The translations under genes were made by a program, and so were the position numbers. This document shows, piece after piece, positions 25,843 through 59,800 of a DNA stretch of 64,000 nt. Positions within the stretch are counted from its first letter, which is position 1; the number at the start of each line of letters is the position of its first letter. This DNA comes from Piscicola geometra. Taxonomy: Eukaryota > Annelida > Clitellata > Hirudinida > Piscicolidae. Where the stretch lies: positions 6,972,920 to 7,036,919 of the forward strand of contig OX030961.1 in NCBI GenBank assembly GCA_943735955.1, written 5' to 3'. Below the pieces are notes generated by a model. That model did no database searches. It had not been told where the DNA came from and saw nothing but the letters and a program-made list of their open reading frames with translations.

Positions 25843-26640
25843 AAATAAATTTGTTAAATAAAACCGGTTTTAGACCCCCTTCCAATATATGTATATATAT
25901 CAATGTAAAAAAACAATCAACCTTAATAATCCAACCTCACCCACATCACCATGATCATGTCTTTACAAGGGCGGCGATCTGCTGCAAATCTTGGGAGGGT
26001 CCTAACCAGCATGGACGATTCTCGAGTCCATACCACCCCTCCCCCACTAAAAAAAACATTTTTAAACTTATTAATTAGACTAATATTTAAGTAAGCAATG
26101 AAAAGTTTTATTTTAGACAGATATAACTATAACTACACTTACTCAAAATGTATTAATATGTGCAAATTCTGTTTTATGCCATAATTGACGATTATTTTCG
26201 CATCAAAACAAGAGTTTTAAAATGTTTTAATTGAAAAAGTGGGTGGGTCCACATTAAGGCGGACTAAAAAGTGGTGGGGGTCCGGACCCCAGGGCCTCCT
26301 CAGGATCGCCGCCCATGTGTCTTTACCACTAGAAAATCATCATCACAGTACTAAATTCCTACCACAGCATAATCATCACCACATTATCTTCATAACCACA
26401 AAACCTAATAATTTTCTCAATCTTCTTGTCACTGGTGTTGAGGCTGCAATAGGAGGTGAAAGAGAAGTCCTTGCCAACACTGGAACTGTTGTTTTTGTGG
26501 AAAGTTTTCTCTTTTTTGTTGCAGCTCACCTGGTTCCCTGCGGCCATCTTGGTTTGCTGCGGCCATTCTTTGACAGACTCTAAACGACCAACATTCACAC
26601 ACAAAAAATTCTAATTAATAATATTTAATTTTCATTTAGG
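25843..26640 (+). repeat. Dispersed repeat family R, copy C, interrupted by a MITE
   Basis: The two parts 25843-25965 and 26326-26640 align with copy A (9318-10480). The first reads through AATCCAACCTCACCCACATC without the 38-bp-TIR element, which serves as an empty site for that insertion. The second part ends with GCGGCCATCTTGG and a CCAACATTCACAC segment. Confidence 0.7.
25966..26317. mobile_element. hAT-type MITE, 352 bp
   Basis: Terminal inverted repeats CAAGGGCGGCGATC (left) and GATCGCCGCCCATG (right, reverse complement CATGGGCGGCGATC) differ at one base. Both sides are flanked by the identical 8-bp duplication TGTCTTTA (25958-25965 and 26318-26325). An 8-bp target duplication and a CA-rGGGCGGC-like terminus are hallmarks of hAT elements. 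No transposase ORF, so non-autonomous. It contains a GGGTCCGGACCCC palindrome near the right end. Confidence 0.9.
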
Positions 26641-26818
26641 TTTAGGATTGTACCATTTAAAAAATTATACCCACAACCTACCAAATTGGCAGCCGCTAAC
26701 CAAATCCCTATAGGGGTAATCTAAGATTCCACAAGGTAACAAAATGCAACCGATTCACCAACAAAAACCGTTATATTTTGTTAACGCTACGCCTGACTGG
26801 TAATAAGGTTATGCATTG

Positions 26819-26895
26819 AACCCAACCTGACCCTAACTTGACCTAACCTGACCCTAAACCTAACCTTATCTTGACCTAACTTGATCCTATATTAA
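26819..26895. repeat. Degenerate CCTAA/CCTGA short tandem repeat
   Basis: Irregular repetition of ACCTGACCCTAA, ACTTGACCTAA and ACCCTAAACCTAACC. It is similar to the complement of the animal telomere hexamer TTAGGG but not a clean array. Confidence 0.6.
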
Positions 26896-29048
26896 ATGTT
26901 AAATGAGATTTTTTCGTATACCCAAACCCCTCTAACAATACATGACATCAAAGAGAAAAGCCCATCTATTAATTCATAAATGATATAAATGCTGGAAATA
27001 AATCAAAATCTATATTATTACAGGAGTTCATGAAATAACGATGAAACTGGTGAGCAAGAGTAGAATAGAAGAAATGATATCAAGTTGGATTGTAAAAGAG
27101 AAGAAAAATATTATTAAAGTCATTGTTCCTGGTTGTTTTTAAAGAAAAAATTATTTTTCTTCCTTTTCTGCTTGATCTTTTGATTAAAAATTAGATCTCT
27201 ATTTTTTTATTACGTTTGTTTTCAGCTAATATTATTATTTTTATTATTAGTTATAGTATTTTTATGGTTATTATTATTCTTATTATTATTATATACTTTT
27301 TTCCTAATATATAATTATTAATATAATTATTATATTTATGAAAAGTTTAGTTTATATTTACTAAGAAAAACTCTTGGTATTTATTATTGCTGTTGTTAAG
27401 CTATCATGATCATAAGTAGTGAACGACTTGTTGGAAATGTAAGACGGAGCAAGAGTGCTGGCTTGAAAAAGCATGATTCAGCATTCGTAAAAACATCTTT
27501 TCAGATCTATTAGAAGTAATCGGCAGTTCATTAAATTGTAAATTAGTTCACAAGAAAGTTAAAAAGAAATTTATTTAGATAAAACGCGTTGATAATTCTT
27601 TTGGACTGGAAAAAATGTTTGCAACTTCCAGCCCAAACCCCCGAGTTAATCAGTAGTTTTAATTGCTTTAGCAGTTTGAGATTTAAAGTTTGAAGGCTGG
27701 CCTGTAAAACTTTATATTTCTGAAAAGATCTTTGCCGAATCGAATAGGAATAGTGGATTAATAAAGATATTTCAGTTTGCTTAAAAATTATTTGCATATT
27801 TGTTTCATTTAGTTAAATAAGTTTTGTTTCTTTAAAAAGTTCATTTCTCGAAATTCTGTTGAAGCAATTCACTAAATGAATGGAATTCAAGTTTGTTACT
27901 CCTGCTCTTCTATTCGAAATGAGCTAAATAATTAGATTTTAACTGAAGCATTGTTTTTGAATTCAAGATATAAGAATATTTATGAAGGTATGTTGTAACA
28001 TGTAACGCATTGAACAATTTTAAAAAGAGAACTCTCAAAATCATTAAAGTTTGAATATAATGCTCACTTTTTAACTTCATTTCCTAAATAAAAGCATTCC
28101 GTATAGAAATAATTTTTCTGTCCATAATTGCTTACATAAAGGATCATTGTTTGCAATGATTCATGAACTTAATCCTTCCGACTTTATTGTTTAAACTGAG
28201 ATATTCATTCATTTGACGGACAGGTTGCTCAAAAGCTGCAGTTGAAAAACAATGAATAAAAGAAGTAGATAAAGAAAAATAATAAAAAGGAAACGGAACA
28301 AGTCAAACAATATACTTTAAATATATAAAAAAAGACTAAATTGAATACCAATTGATGACTAAACTTTCATATCTTGATTAAATTAATTGAAATAAATAAT
28401 ATTTCCAAGATAACAAATTTTTTTTAAAAGAAAGCGAGAAAAAAAACAATTCATTAAATATCAAACAAATTTAAAAAGTTCATATTTTCATAAACAAAAA
28501 AAGAACTGCAACATGATGGCAAAACAACATACTCTTTGGACAAGAATACACTGATTGCAGGAAAAGTTAAAAACATCTTGGATCTCATCGCGTAAGGTCA
28601 GTTATTGATGGTTTAAGATGGAGAAAAAACTTGTTGAGATAATTCATTTATAAATTTATATTTAGAATAAAAATAATTTCCATTGAAACTTGAAAAATGT
28701 AAAAAAATTAGCATAAGAAACGATAAGGATATTATTAATAAGTTGAGAAAAAATAGCAGCATAGTTTATGAATGAATCTGATAAAAGTTCTATACAACAC
28801 AGCAATCCTAGACTGTAAACCCATTCAAAGTTAGTCGTTAGTTTCGATATATATTCTAGCATTACATTATAAATATTTGTATTTATATGTACATACATGC
28901 AAGTACACTTACATACTCAACAAACTGAACAGTGCCGATGCATGGGCATTTTGCTTTTGCAGATTGAATTTTGCTCGAAAAATACGTATATCTGGAAAAT
29001 CTTCAAAATGACAAAATAAAAGTATTCTTATTTGATATAAAAATTATG

Positions 29049-29195
29049 AGCAATATTATAGTGGCGTATAATTAAAACGGGCTTCTAGGCCATTTAGGCT
29101 GCACTTTTTTCAATTCGTTCCTATGGGCTACCAGGGCATCGGCTCCACTCTTCGGTCAAGTCAAGAGTCGTTACACACTCTGCTTATATCACCCA
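29049..29195 (+). repeat. Dispersed repeat S, copy 2
   Basis: Shares ATTATAGTGGCGTATAAT and GAGTCGTTACACACTC, at equivalent spacing, with 16883-17040. The middle section is only loosely similar. Confidence 0.55.
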
Positions 29196-32100
29196 TACTT
29201 ATATGATATTAAATTTTATATATTTTATTCGTATTCAGATGAATTGTTGGCTCCATTATTCGTCGTTGTCTATTAGTTGAACCAGGGTTTTGGCACAGAT
29301 ATTGAATACAAACTTGTGAAATTTAAATCTTTTGTATTTGTCTAAATAGACTGTATTTATATTTTAATTCAATATCCATTTTTGAACACCACCGGTTTCA
29401 TTCATATTATAATGACAAAAAACTGTTCATACAGTTTTAATATTTTTCAATCAATATCTTTGAGTTTGCTTTGTGAAATTAAGAAAAACTTTTTTGTTAC
29501 TTTTTTTTCTTTGCTATATTAATATCATCATTATTTAATTACCTAAGCTTTTTTTATAAATCCTTAAAAACAATTTTTTATACTTATAAATGAAAGAGAT
29601 GTTAAAATTAAAGATGATGTTTTTCAAAGAAAAAACAGTAACATGAATTTTGTAACATTTATACAACTATTCAAAATAAATGTATTCAAATTTTTATAAA
29701 AGTCAGTATAGATCAAAGGATACTTTTTATTTATGACTAATTTCACAAAAATACGTGTTAAAATTGCTTAAGAATATTTTGCAATTGAGTTTCAACCATG
29801 TCTGAAAACTTTACATCTGACACATCTAGAAATCGTAGTGTGTACGCATTTTCACAGGTAGGAGTATAAATACAATACGAATAAACATGTGTATGAATAA
29901 AGTAATACATATCACTTTGATAAGTTTAAAAGACTTAATTGTTAAAATCTGTTGTATATACAAATATAAGTTGTATATAATTAAATAAATTGAGACAATG
30001 GAAATCGTCCCATGTTAGAGGGTTTATATAAGCCTCAAAACCAGTGTTTAATCTAGTTTTTGGAAACAGTTATTTGAAACGTGAGGCGAAAAAATATTTA
30101 AAAAAACTTGGACATTTTTGAAAAAGCAGAAAAGTTTTTTTGAAATAATAAAAAAAACATAAGAAGACATTTTAATGTTTTTATTAAATGTTCTTGCACT
30201 TTTGGAGTAAATTGCTGATAAGTATCAGTTATATCTTAATATAAATAAAAAAGTTTTTGCATTCAGATAACTAATTTTGAAAGTCTCAACACACAAATAC
30301 AGAATGCTTGATGGAAATGAAGATTGAAGAATCTTCATTAAGTCATGAGGTTCTGCCAATTAGAAGGCAGAATAAAAAAATTAATAATCCAATTAAAGAG
30401 TATATAAAAAACACCATATTGAGTATCTGGGCATTTTCAAAATACTGCAGTCACAGATTAAGTACCACCTTGCTACTGGTTGTTTTCGACGTTCTTCAAA
30501 ACTTTTGTAGCCATGTCAAGAAGCAGGAAAAAAGGTTACATTTGGTTGTTCACTACAAGGCTCTTAGAACATTTTTTTGTTTTCCAATTCATTGTGAAAT
30601 ATTTGAATACTTAATTAGAAAGGATATATTTGTAAATAAACAAAATTATTCTGTGTTTTACGAAGAAAAAAATATTTTTGTGTTTTACGAAGAAAAAATT
30701 ATACACATAAAAAATAAAAAATATATAACTAATCCATGCTTATTTTGAAACTATTTTCAGTAAGTATCTCAATGCTTGATATGCAAGCGGAATACTTGGC
30801 TGTAGATAAACTTTTCCATTGCATAAATACCACAACAACTTCTTATCCTTGAGCTAAAGCCTATATCGAGCGAGAATCGTTGTGTATTCGTAACCCCATT
30901 ATTTGATATCTCAGCATATATCCTTAAAAGTCAAATGAAAAAATGGAAAAATCATTTTCAAATATTATTCTTTTAAACAATTCTTTCTAATGGGGATTTT
31001 TACAATGTAATTTGTACATTTTCTTGATGATAATTAGCATCTAGTCTGCGTACATAGTTATTTCGAAGTTTGCATACAAATCGATTCAAGCTTAGTAAGT
31101 TAAGCGTATGTGTAATGAAAGTGAAAAAGGATAATAACTAAACTTCTTATTCATGATGTAGTATTAATCAGTAATTCGGACTAATTTTAAATATACTTCT
31201 TTTTTCAAACTATTTATCGTGTGCTTGTTGTTCTCTTCCTTAGTATAAACACTTGTAAATAACATCCTCGCCATCACCTAGCTCTAAGCAAAGTTTTCAA
31301 ATAACATGCTTCATCCGACAGCCTCACTGCATCTTTTTGGTCCTATTCACAGCTTTTATTGTCTGCATCAACAGTGATTTTAATGTCTTCCTCAACAGTG
31401 ATTTTATCATCAACCTCACTTACAGCACTTTTTCCCAAAGACCAAATTTGTAACCCCTATCACTATTTTATCAGCAACATCATCATAACCTATAGCACAA
31501 AATCTCAAAAACCATTCTTTGCACTACATTTAAACAAAACAAAACAAAACTACTACCATAAATACATTCCCCTACACCCCAAATATACCCCTCCCTCACG
31601 CCACAAATATTACACCTCCTCCTCTTAATCAGACCACCCCTACAACTAAACCACTGAACCTCCTATCAAACCCCAGTAAGCCACCTTCATTATCCTCTCC
31701 AGCAACCGTTCCATCATCTTGATCTTTCGATATTGATGATTTTTTAAGGATGATAAGCTTCTATAAATCGTCTCCAAAAAATTCACTTTTAATTAAATGA
31801 CTTTAATTTCCTTTATTTTAGCGTTTTCCATTATTTCTTGTTACATTTTTTTGCTTATATTTCCAATTTACACTTTTTAGTTTAAATTATTTTTCTTCAT
31901 TATTCATTTATCGATTTACTACTCAATATTTATCAACTTCACAACACCTTTGAATTCGAACTTTGAATACATAAAAAATAAGTTAATTTTTTGGATGTTT
32001 TGGATAAACTTGGAACATAAAATTGATTTATTTATTAACTTCAAATACACGATTTGACATGGAGATGAGAAGATGCTACTGAATATAATAATAATAATAA

Positions 32101-32214
32101 TCATATTATCAATATAATATAAGTCTTATATAATGTGAGTCTTATAAAAATATATATTGAACTACAAAAGCAATTAGTTTGCGAATTTTCTGATTTTATT
32201 CTGAATGTTTGAAG

Positions 32215-52193
<19,979 letters not shown>

Positions 52194-53088
52194 TTTTTTT
52201 ATTCTTTTTTTTTTTGTTATTTCAATGAAAACATAATTATTGGTTTTTTTGATTATTGTAATTTATTTATAAATATTATTTTCTATTATACTACTCATAT
52301 TACTTTTAGGCCATAACTCTTTCAATCCATATTCTTTTTGCTTCAGAAATTTTCCTCATGAAACTCAATCTCATACCTGATTCTTTATGAAAAAAAACGT
52401 TTGAATCTTCCTCATTCAAACCATTTCTACAAACAAGTTAATGTTTAATTCTTTTCCTCAGATCCTTTACAGAACCTCTCCACACGCCAACCCCTCTAAT
52501 GAGTTTTAGCCAAGAATGATTCTTGCATATCGCAAGCAAGCTAAGTGCCTTTATCAAAGTTCATTTTATGTTCTAAACTTTTGCAAATTATTGAATAGGA
52601 AATGGTGGACAAAAATTTAACCTAAGGGGGAGGCGTTTTTCATCCAATTTTCACTGCAAAACATGAAATGCATGCACGACATCCTTTTGAAAAAGATAAC
52701 TTGCTAATGAATTGATATTTTAAGCAATTCTTCTCGAAAGCTTTGGTCAACCTCAAATGCCACTTTACCATTTGTGAAATTTTTTACTTATTTTACAACC
52801 CTTCTACGTCTTTACATTCATTAACTTTTTTTATTCTTTTTTATTCGTTGGTTCATGAAATCAATATTTTCCGTTTCATTTATGGAGATAGTATAGTTGT
52901 TATCTTTATTATCTTTGTTACCATCTTTCTGGTCATTAATTGATTAAAAGTTTTGAGTGATATCAATTCGTTTAAATCTTTTTCTTTGTCAGTTGCAGTA
53001 GAATCAATCGCAACTTCTGCATTAGAAGTGAGCGTTACACCGGAAATAGACTTAAGACAAGTTGTTAGCACTGTATAAATAAAGCCAA

Positions 53089-53119
53089 GATGATGATGCG
53101 GATGAGGATGATGATGATG

Positions 53120-53178
<59 letters not shown>

Positions 53179-53182
53179 GGTG
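53089..53182. repeat. (GAT)n/(GGT)n microsatellite
   Basis: GATGATGAT units pass into GGTGGTGGT near 53163. It lies in the spacer 3' of Cav1. Confidence 0.95.
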
Positions 53183-55689
53183 TCGTGGTACAATTTGATG
53201 AAGATAATTTTGATAATGAAATCATTGTTTCACTTATATCTTTAAATTTAGTGATTTTGAAAGTTTAACAAGATGCCTCGAGGATGTGAAATAGTGCAAT
53301 AACTATAGGGAAAAAAAACAGCAAGTAAAGATTCGTTCAATAAGATTCATAATAACGCATGCAATAGTTTAAATAAGTCCCAATTATCTCTGGTACTCAC
53401 TGCCAAGAATATGTTAAGCTTTCACCTTTATGATTATCAATATCTTGATAGAATAAATGATATTAATACATCCATCATATTATTATATTTTAATAAAAAA
53501 TAAATTTTAATATAACAGTAAGGTTTATAATATCTTTAAAAATAATCAAATTAAAAAATTAATTTTAAATAAGAGTTTCTTTTATTAATTTAAAATAATC
53601 ATATTATAAATAATAATAATTTCCAAACTAGCACTTCATACAACTGCATACATGAGTTTTATACCACACGCAGGTATTAAAATGTGCAAACTTGCTCAAA
53701 TGTCTCGCGTCAACTATTTGTGCACGCCAGTCAACAATTCATTCAGAACTTTCAAGCTTCCTGGTTTATTAACTATGTTTTGAAAATTAAATACCATAAT
53801 TTCTTTATAAATATTTTTTTCTCAATTTTATATTATTTTATTTTTTCCCATCTCAATTGAAGTTGATGTTTTGAAGTTTTTTGCAGCCTATTATTTAATG
53901 ATAAATAGAAAATATCAACGCATTTAGAGGGCTTCTAGAGATGTCTTGTTTATACCAAAGCCGGTAGAAAAGTCTCAATCTTCAATCATACATTTAAATT
54001 GAATCTCAATTTTAAAAAAAAGCTGACTGAATCTACAAAATTAGATTTTTGTGTAAATGAATTTTAATATCGCTAATATTAAATACATGATTGAAAACTT
54101 ACATATTTAAATTTAGTTGTTTAATTACTTATAAGATTTATTACTATTAAACCTTGTGTTAAAACTTATTATTGAGCGAGCATACTCTAGCGATGACGGT
54201 AGAGATGTCAGCCACTTTGCTTGAAAACCTCCTAACTTAGTTGTTTGAGACGCCTTCAGTTTCGAGGATAGGTAATAAAGTGATATTTGATAGGATACTT
54301 TCAAAGCATTTATACATAGCATTATAATTATATTATTCTGCTACGAAACAATATTTATTCTCTCCACTATTCTTTTATGATGTGTATATTTTATTATATA
54401 ACATTTAAATTTGTAATTTTTCATATATTAATTAATTTATTCACTTCATTAGGTGCGTGCATGACTCTAAGTGTTAATTTAAATTTATAAATATAACTAA
54501 GGTAACAATTATCTTTAAAAAAATTTAATTAAGAAATGTATTAAATATACAAAGTAAAAATATGCAAAATAATTTTTGATATTGTACACACTTAACTAAA
54601 ACAACATTTTAAATACTTTTATTAATACAAACCTAATTTCAAAAGTTTTCACGCCACGGTGCTTTTATTGGAAATGCCTTCCTGAAGTTGATCGAGCGAC
54701 AACTGCTCGCTTTCGAGGTTTTCTTAACGTTTATAGCGGTTTTATATTTGTAAATATTCTGAAACCTCGTGGAGATCTCGTTAGCATGCACACTAATGAG
54801 TCTTAAGAACTGTTCAACTCGTCGTTGTAATTATGGTTTCTTCTATTTTATTTCATGATTCTCTTAATCGCCTTTTCTAAACCTCCCCATTTCTTTATTG
54901 TATAATTAAACTGCGAATGATTTAAAATTGTCATGAGCAAAAAATATCATGAAAGATCCTGGTTTTCTCTGCCCTGTCGTTCCATTTGTCTGCATTTTAG
55001 TGGTGTACATTAGTTTTATAACATATCCAAGCTATTATTACAATAATTTCAGATGATTACATTATAGCCAATCCACTCATTATTTATATTAATATTTATT
55101 ATATCTTATGAAATTAGTTTTAGATTTTATTAAATTATTGTGATCTCTTATTAAAGTAATTTCATATCTAAGGAATCTAATTACATTTTATTAAATTGTA
55201 TTCTCTTATTTAGCTACTATTTAATTCAATTCAATTTTATCTTATATTTTTTATATCAAATTATGACTACTAAATTATATATCTCAATCTAATTAATGTT
55301 GTAGCTTGAAAAAGATTTTATAAAGTCATTCATTGTCATCTGTAACTGTATAAAGAATTTCATACTTCAATTGCGGGGTTTTAAATCTCTCAAAATCTTT
55401 TCACTACAGTTTCCATTCTATTGGTTTCACTTTACTTGATATATGTTTTCAATAATAAAAATAATATCAAATCACGTTTTAAATTATCTGCTATACAAAA
55501 AAAAATTATTTTAATTTTATTTTTTCAAATTAAACAAATTATTTTAATTTTATTTTTTCTAAGAAATTTCAGACTTTTGAAAATTGTGAGCTATTATAAA
55601 ATTATCATTGAGTTTAAAAACACAAAAAACTATTTAAAAAAACGATGTGTACGTCGTGTGGAGTGACACCTCGGCGCAAAAAACCATGG

Positions 55690-55760
55690 TTTTCAGAACC
55701 ATTGTAACATGGCCTGCGTCTGTCAGGCAGTGAATAATACAGACCATAACAAAATATATA
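55690..55760 (-). repeat. Short dispersed repeat T, copy 1
   Basis: The reverse complement of this stretch (GGTCTGTATTATTCACTGCC, AGACGCAGGCCATG, TACAATGGTTCTGA) matches 63004-63066 with few changes. No coding sense; class unknown. Confidence 0.65.
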
Positions 55761-56809
55761 GAAGGAACAATACTGTCTTTGGCATTCCCAAAGCAGGCGA
55801 AAGGAAATAAACATCTTCTAATAGAAAATAGTGAAGACTGGAAATTTTCAAAAATAATGCAATGGATATGGCGTAGCAAGATGCTTGAAATAACAATTGG
55901 TTTCAAAATGTTGTTTTCAGTAGCGAAACTTTCAAGATGCTGGCAGTGAGCTGTTAGGAGGCAGTTTGCAGTACTTCTCTTTACTGCAAAAAACACTGCG
56001 AGTATGAAAAAAATATTGAAAAAATGTAAAAAATGTTAGTGAGATGTAATACTGTGCAAAGATTTTATGAAATATTATTTTTAAATCAAAAGAATTCTTG
56101 TTTGTGCGTGTACAAACTGGTGTTGAAATTAATTTTATACTTCAAAACGCCAAGAAATAAACTATATTAAACGTTTTTCCGACTATTTATTTTTTTTATG
56201 ATTTCTTTTTTAAAGAATATTTATGGACACAAAAAGCCAAGTAGTAGTTTTTGATACAGCTTGAAACCAAAACAGCATTTCTAATTATTCCAAGAAACAG
56301 ATTTGTCAAACTATTGCATACAGCAGTACACTATATAACGATCACACGCACAGTCCCATATTTAAAAAATGAGATACAGAGATGTCTCAACAGGGAAGCT
56401 TGTAAAAGTCTTTGACTACATCTCTATGGAACTTATTTGTAATTTATAACGTGATTCATAATTAGGTAACGTTTTAAATGCGTTTTCTGAAGTTATTTAT
56501 TCTCTTCACCAAAATACATTTAATCTGTAGTTCTGTTCTAAATTGCTATAAATAAATGTTTGCCTAGTGGAAAAAGCGAAAGAAAAAGTGTTTTATGACC
56601 GATTCATAAATGGTTACTTATCTTGACTCGTCATCTCCAGGTTCTTTTTAAATTTTTAATGAAGCATTAAATTGAAGATTTTTAGGAATTTTTCGTAAAT
56701 AAAAAGTTAAAATATTTTCAAACGTTAGCAGAAATATGCTTTAAATGTAAAAAAATATTAACCCTTCTGTCTACTTTGCATCTTATCATATGAACATCTA
56801 AACATTTTT

Positions 56810-59800
56810 ATGCCTCAACCCCCATCCAACGCAGCCAAAAAGCAGTCAGAAGAAAGACAGAATGCTGACCCAAAAGACCGATTCCTTGAGTTGAAATGCT
56901 CTCTAGACGCTGTCTCAATCAATGTGGGAGGCGAAAAGCACCATGTGATGTGGTCAGTGTTGAAAAAGTACCCCAAGACGAGGCTTGGTCGGCTGCAGAC
57001 AGCGTCGAGACATGAAGAATTTAGAGAGTTGTGCGATGATTACGGGCTCACATCTATTTCAACCAGCAACGACTGTGATGGGCTTCATGGAGATGGAAAC
57101 GCTATTGCTATCAATCGGGCGTATAAAACTGGAATTAATAAACAATATGCTAAAAGATTGACCAGTTTAGAAGAATGTTCGATTGAGAGACAAAGCTATC
57201 AAGGGGCTAGCGAACATCACGACCACAACTCAGCCGACGACTGCGATGAAGCATCCAACATTCCCAGCACAAACAACCCAACCAACATTAACCCTGTCGA
57301 CAATGACGCAGACAACTTTTCTCTATACCCCTTCAACATTCTCCCAAGCCATAACCTACCGAGTCATATCACGAACAATTCCGAAAACTTCAGCGAATCC
57401 TTAAACAGCTCAAATAACGGGAATGGCGCCAATAAAATTAACAAGACCACTACTCGAGAAACACCAGAGTTTTTTTTTGACAGACATCCGAGAGCATTCA
57501 GCTCAATTCTTAACTTCTATCGCACTGGAAAGCTGCAATTTGTCAAAGAGGTGGGTAGCCGTCCAACTTTTAGTCGTTTCATTTTAAGTAAATTAATCTT
57601 CTTGTGGTTTTCAACGAAAAATTCATAAATATAATATGTACAATAAAAAACGTTGCACATTTCTATAACGCTATCATTGTTTGCAAAAAATAAAATAAAA
57701 TTTTTAATGAAAGTAACGTTGAGTTCTAGCATTACAGGAGCGTGTCAAAAATTTTAATTTTTTTGACTAAGTGCTTTTTAGACAATTTTATCGACCCCTC
57801 ATGTTTCTTTTTTATGCATCATTTTGTTCAGTCTTCAAAGCAAAAATAGCAAATCTGAATATTACCAGAATGCAGATCCAATTTAAAACTTATTATTTTT
57901 TTCTCATATTTGAAAAATGAAACTTTTATAGACTAATTCCATTGATTATAATTACTCGCATAGGACTGGCGAATTATCCATGAGCAAAAAAAAGTTCATT
58001 AAATTAATTATTAAATCTTAGTTTAAACCAAAGTATTGTAAAAATTCCCAAACAACATACCGAATTCAAAAGCTGTCACTAAGGTGTGTGTTTTGTCGTT
58101 CTACGACGACCTGGAGTATTGGGGAATGGATGAAAGCTACCTGGAATCGTGCTGCCAAACAGATTATCTAGCATGCAAAGATCAGGTGGAAAATAATATG
58201 GAATAAATATTTTCATGGCTGAAAATGGGTTGAATAATATTGTATGCATTTTTTGGAAACAAAAATCAGTTGTTTAAAAATTCTTTGAATTAAGCATTCA
58301 AATGTGGTTTTTTCCATTTATCTATCCATCCTCGTTTAGTCATTATAACTATATGAAATATTTCATATAAGTACAATATAGACTATATAATAGAGTAAAT
58401 ACTACCCTAACTCGATACATCACGTCTGCATGCATGCCTCAGGTGGAAGATGAGTTGAGGATGCAGGAGGAAAGCTTGATTCTGCCCAAGGTGGACATTT
58501 AGTTTTGAATTTGAAATATTTTTTGACTTTTAAAATAAGCTCATAAAGAACAATATAGAAACTTAATAATTTTTAGAAAATCAATGATGATTTTAAAATA
58601 CCACGAACAGTTGGAGGTTTTCGAAGGAAGTTTTGTCTTCTGGAGGCAAAAGCTCTGGGACTTGTTGGAGAAGCCTCAGACCTCGATGGCCGCGAGGGTG
58701 AGTGAGGTGGGGAATGAATGAGATGAAAGATTTTTAGATGAGTTAAGGTAATTGGTTGGTTACAATTTTTACGAATAGGTGTTTAAAAAATTTTAAGTAA
58801 TTTCGATTGAAATAAACGTTCTTTTAATTAATTTTTATTTCTAAAAGAATGGAGGTTAAAAAACTTAGTTTTTTCAAAGAATCAGTTTTATAGAACTGAC
58901 TTGATCTTTTTTTAAGAAAAAGGTTTGAAAATAAGTAAATGAGAGTACATTCAATTTTATTTCCATCTTGATCGGTCGAGAGAATAAGAGAGCGAAATAA
59001 AGAGAAACGTGAGCAGAAATTGGGAGGCAACAGACACGGGTTGCAGAGGGAGAGTATCGATTGGTGTCTCCAGCTGAAGCGAAAGAAAAATGTATTTTTT
59101 TAATTGATCATTTTTAATTGCTTCAGTTTTTTATATGATTTATAGTTGGGTATTGATGTTTCTGTGCCTTGAATTTAAGAAATATGGTTCTGAAAAACAA
59201 ACAAAAATCAATTTTTAACAGATGGTAAACTGCCGTTGTAGGAATGAAGAATACGTGATTGTTAGAATCACTTGCAACGGCAGATTAATGGTCAATGAGC
59301 GACTGTGCGAGACCAGAGACTCAGAAAAAAGAAAAACACACAGAAAATATATTTTTATTTACAACAATTATTTTGATCTTTAATTCTTCACTTTTAACTT
59401 CAAGCTCTAGTTTTTAACCTATGGTTTTCCCAATATATATGATCATTATTCAAATAATCGTTTAGAAAAATTATTATATATTTCATATATATATTTTATT
59501 AATCATTATTAACTTCCGTTTCTTTAAATGAAGCAAGCATATCTCCTAGGTAACAGGAAAAGTCAATAAACTGGGTGTACAGTTGGAGTCAATTTCTATG
59601 CACACCTAATATTTTTTCGAAATTGAGAAGCTCTCTTATTTCTTTTTTTGAAATTTAGAAAAATGTATTTAAAAACAATTGGGCTAAGAAAAGGCATTTT
59701 GAAAAGATGTTTAAGTAGAAAAAAATGAAATTAATTGCCAACAATTGTTAAACTGATTTTTAAAATATTAAACAAAGTCTAAGGGAAAGCCGGTTTGACC

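Larger units (their letters stand above)
26641..32214. other. Long gene-poor spacer upstream of Cav1
   Basis: AT-rich DNA. It holds a degenerate CCTAA-type repeat at about 26819-26895 and one copy of repeat S at about 29049-29195. An unconvincing 146-codon ORF lies at 30308-30748 and a C/T-rich stretch at about 31540-31720. No RNA gene or conserved coding sequence was recognised. The promoter and any untranslated exons of the Cav1 gene are probably in the right part. Confidence 0.5.
52194..56809. other. Spacer between Cav1 and Kv2
   Basis: AT-rich and gene-free. It holds the Cav1 3' UTR, a (GAT)n tract at 53089-53182 and a repeat at about 55690-55760 that recurs inverted at 63004-63066. ORFs are short and compositionally biased. 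The Kv2 promoter should lie in the right part, but no element is recognisable. Confidence 0.5.

Noticed and set aside
30308..30748. 146-codon ORF in the spacer upstream of Cav1
   Set aside because: AT-driven composition, a duplicated VFYEEK stretch, no splice, promoter or family signal. I cannot support it as a gene.
31359..31628. 89-codon ORF near 31.4 kb
   Set aside because: C/A-rich low complexity, no conserved motif and no splice context.
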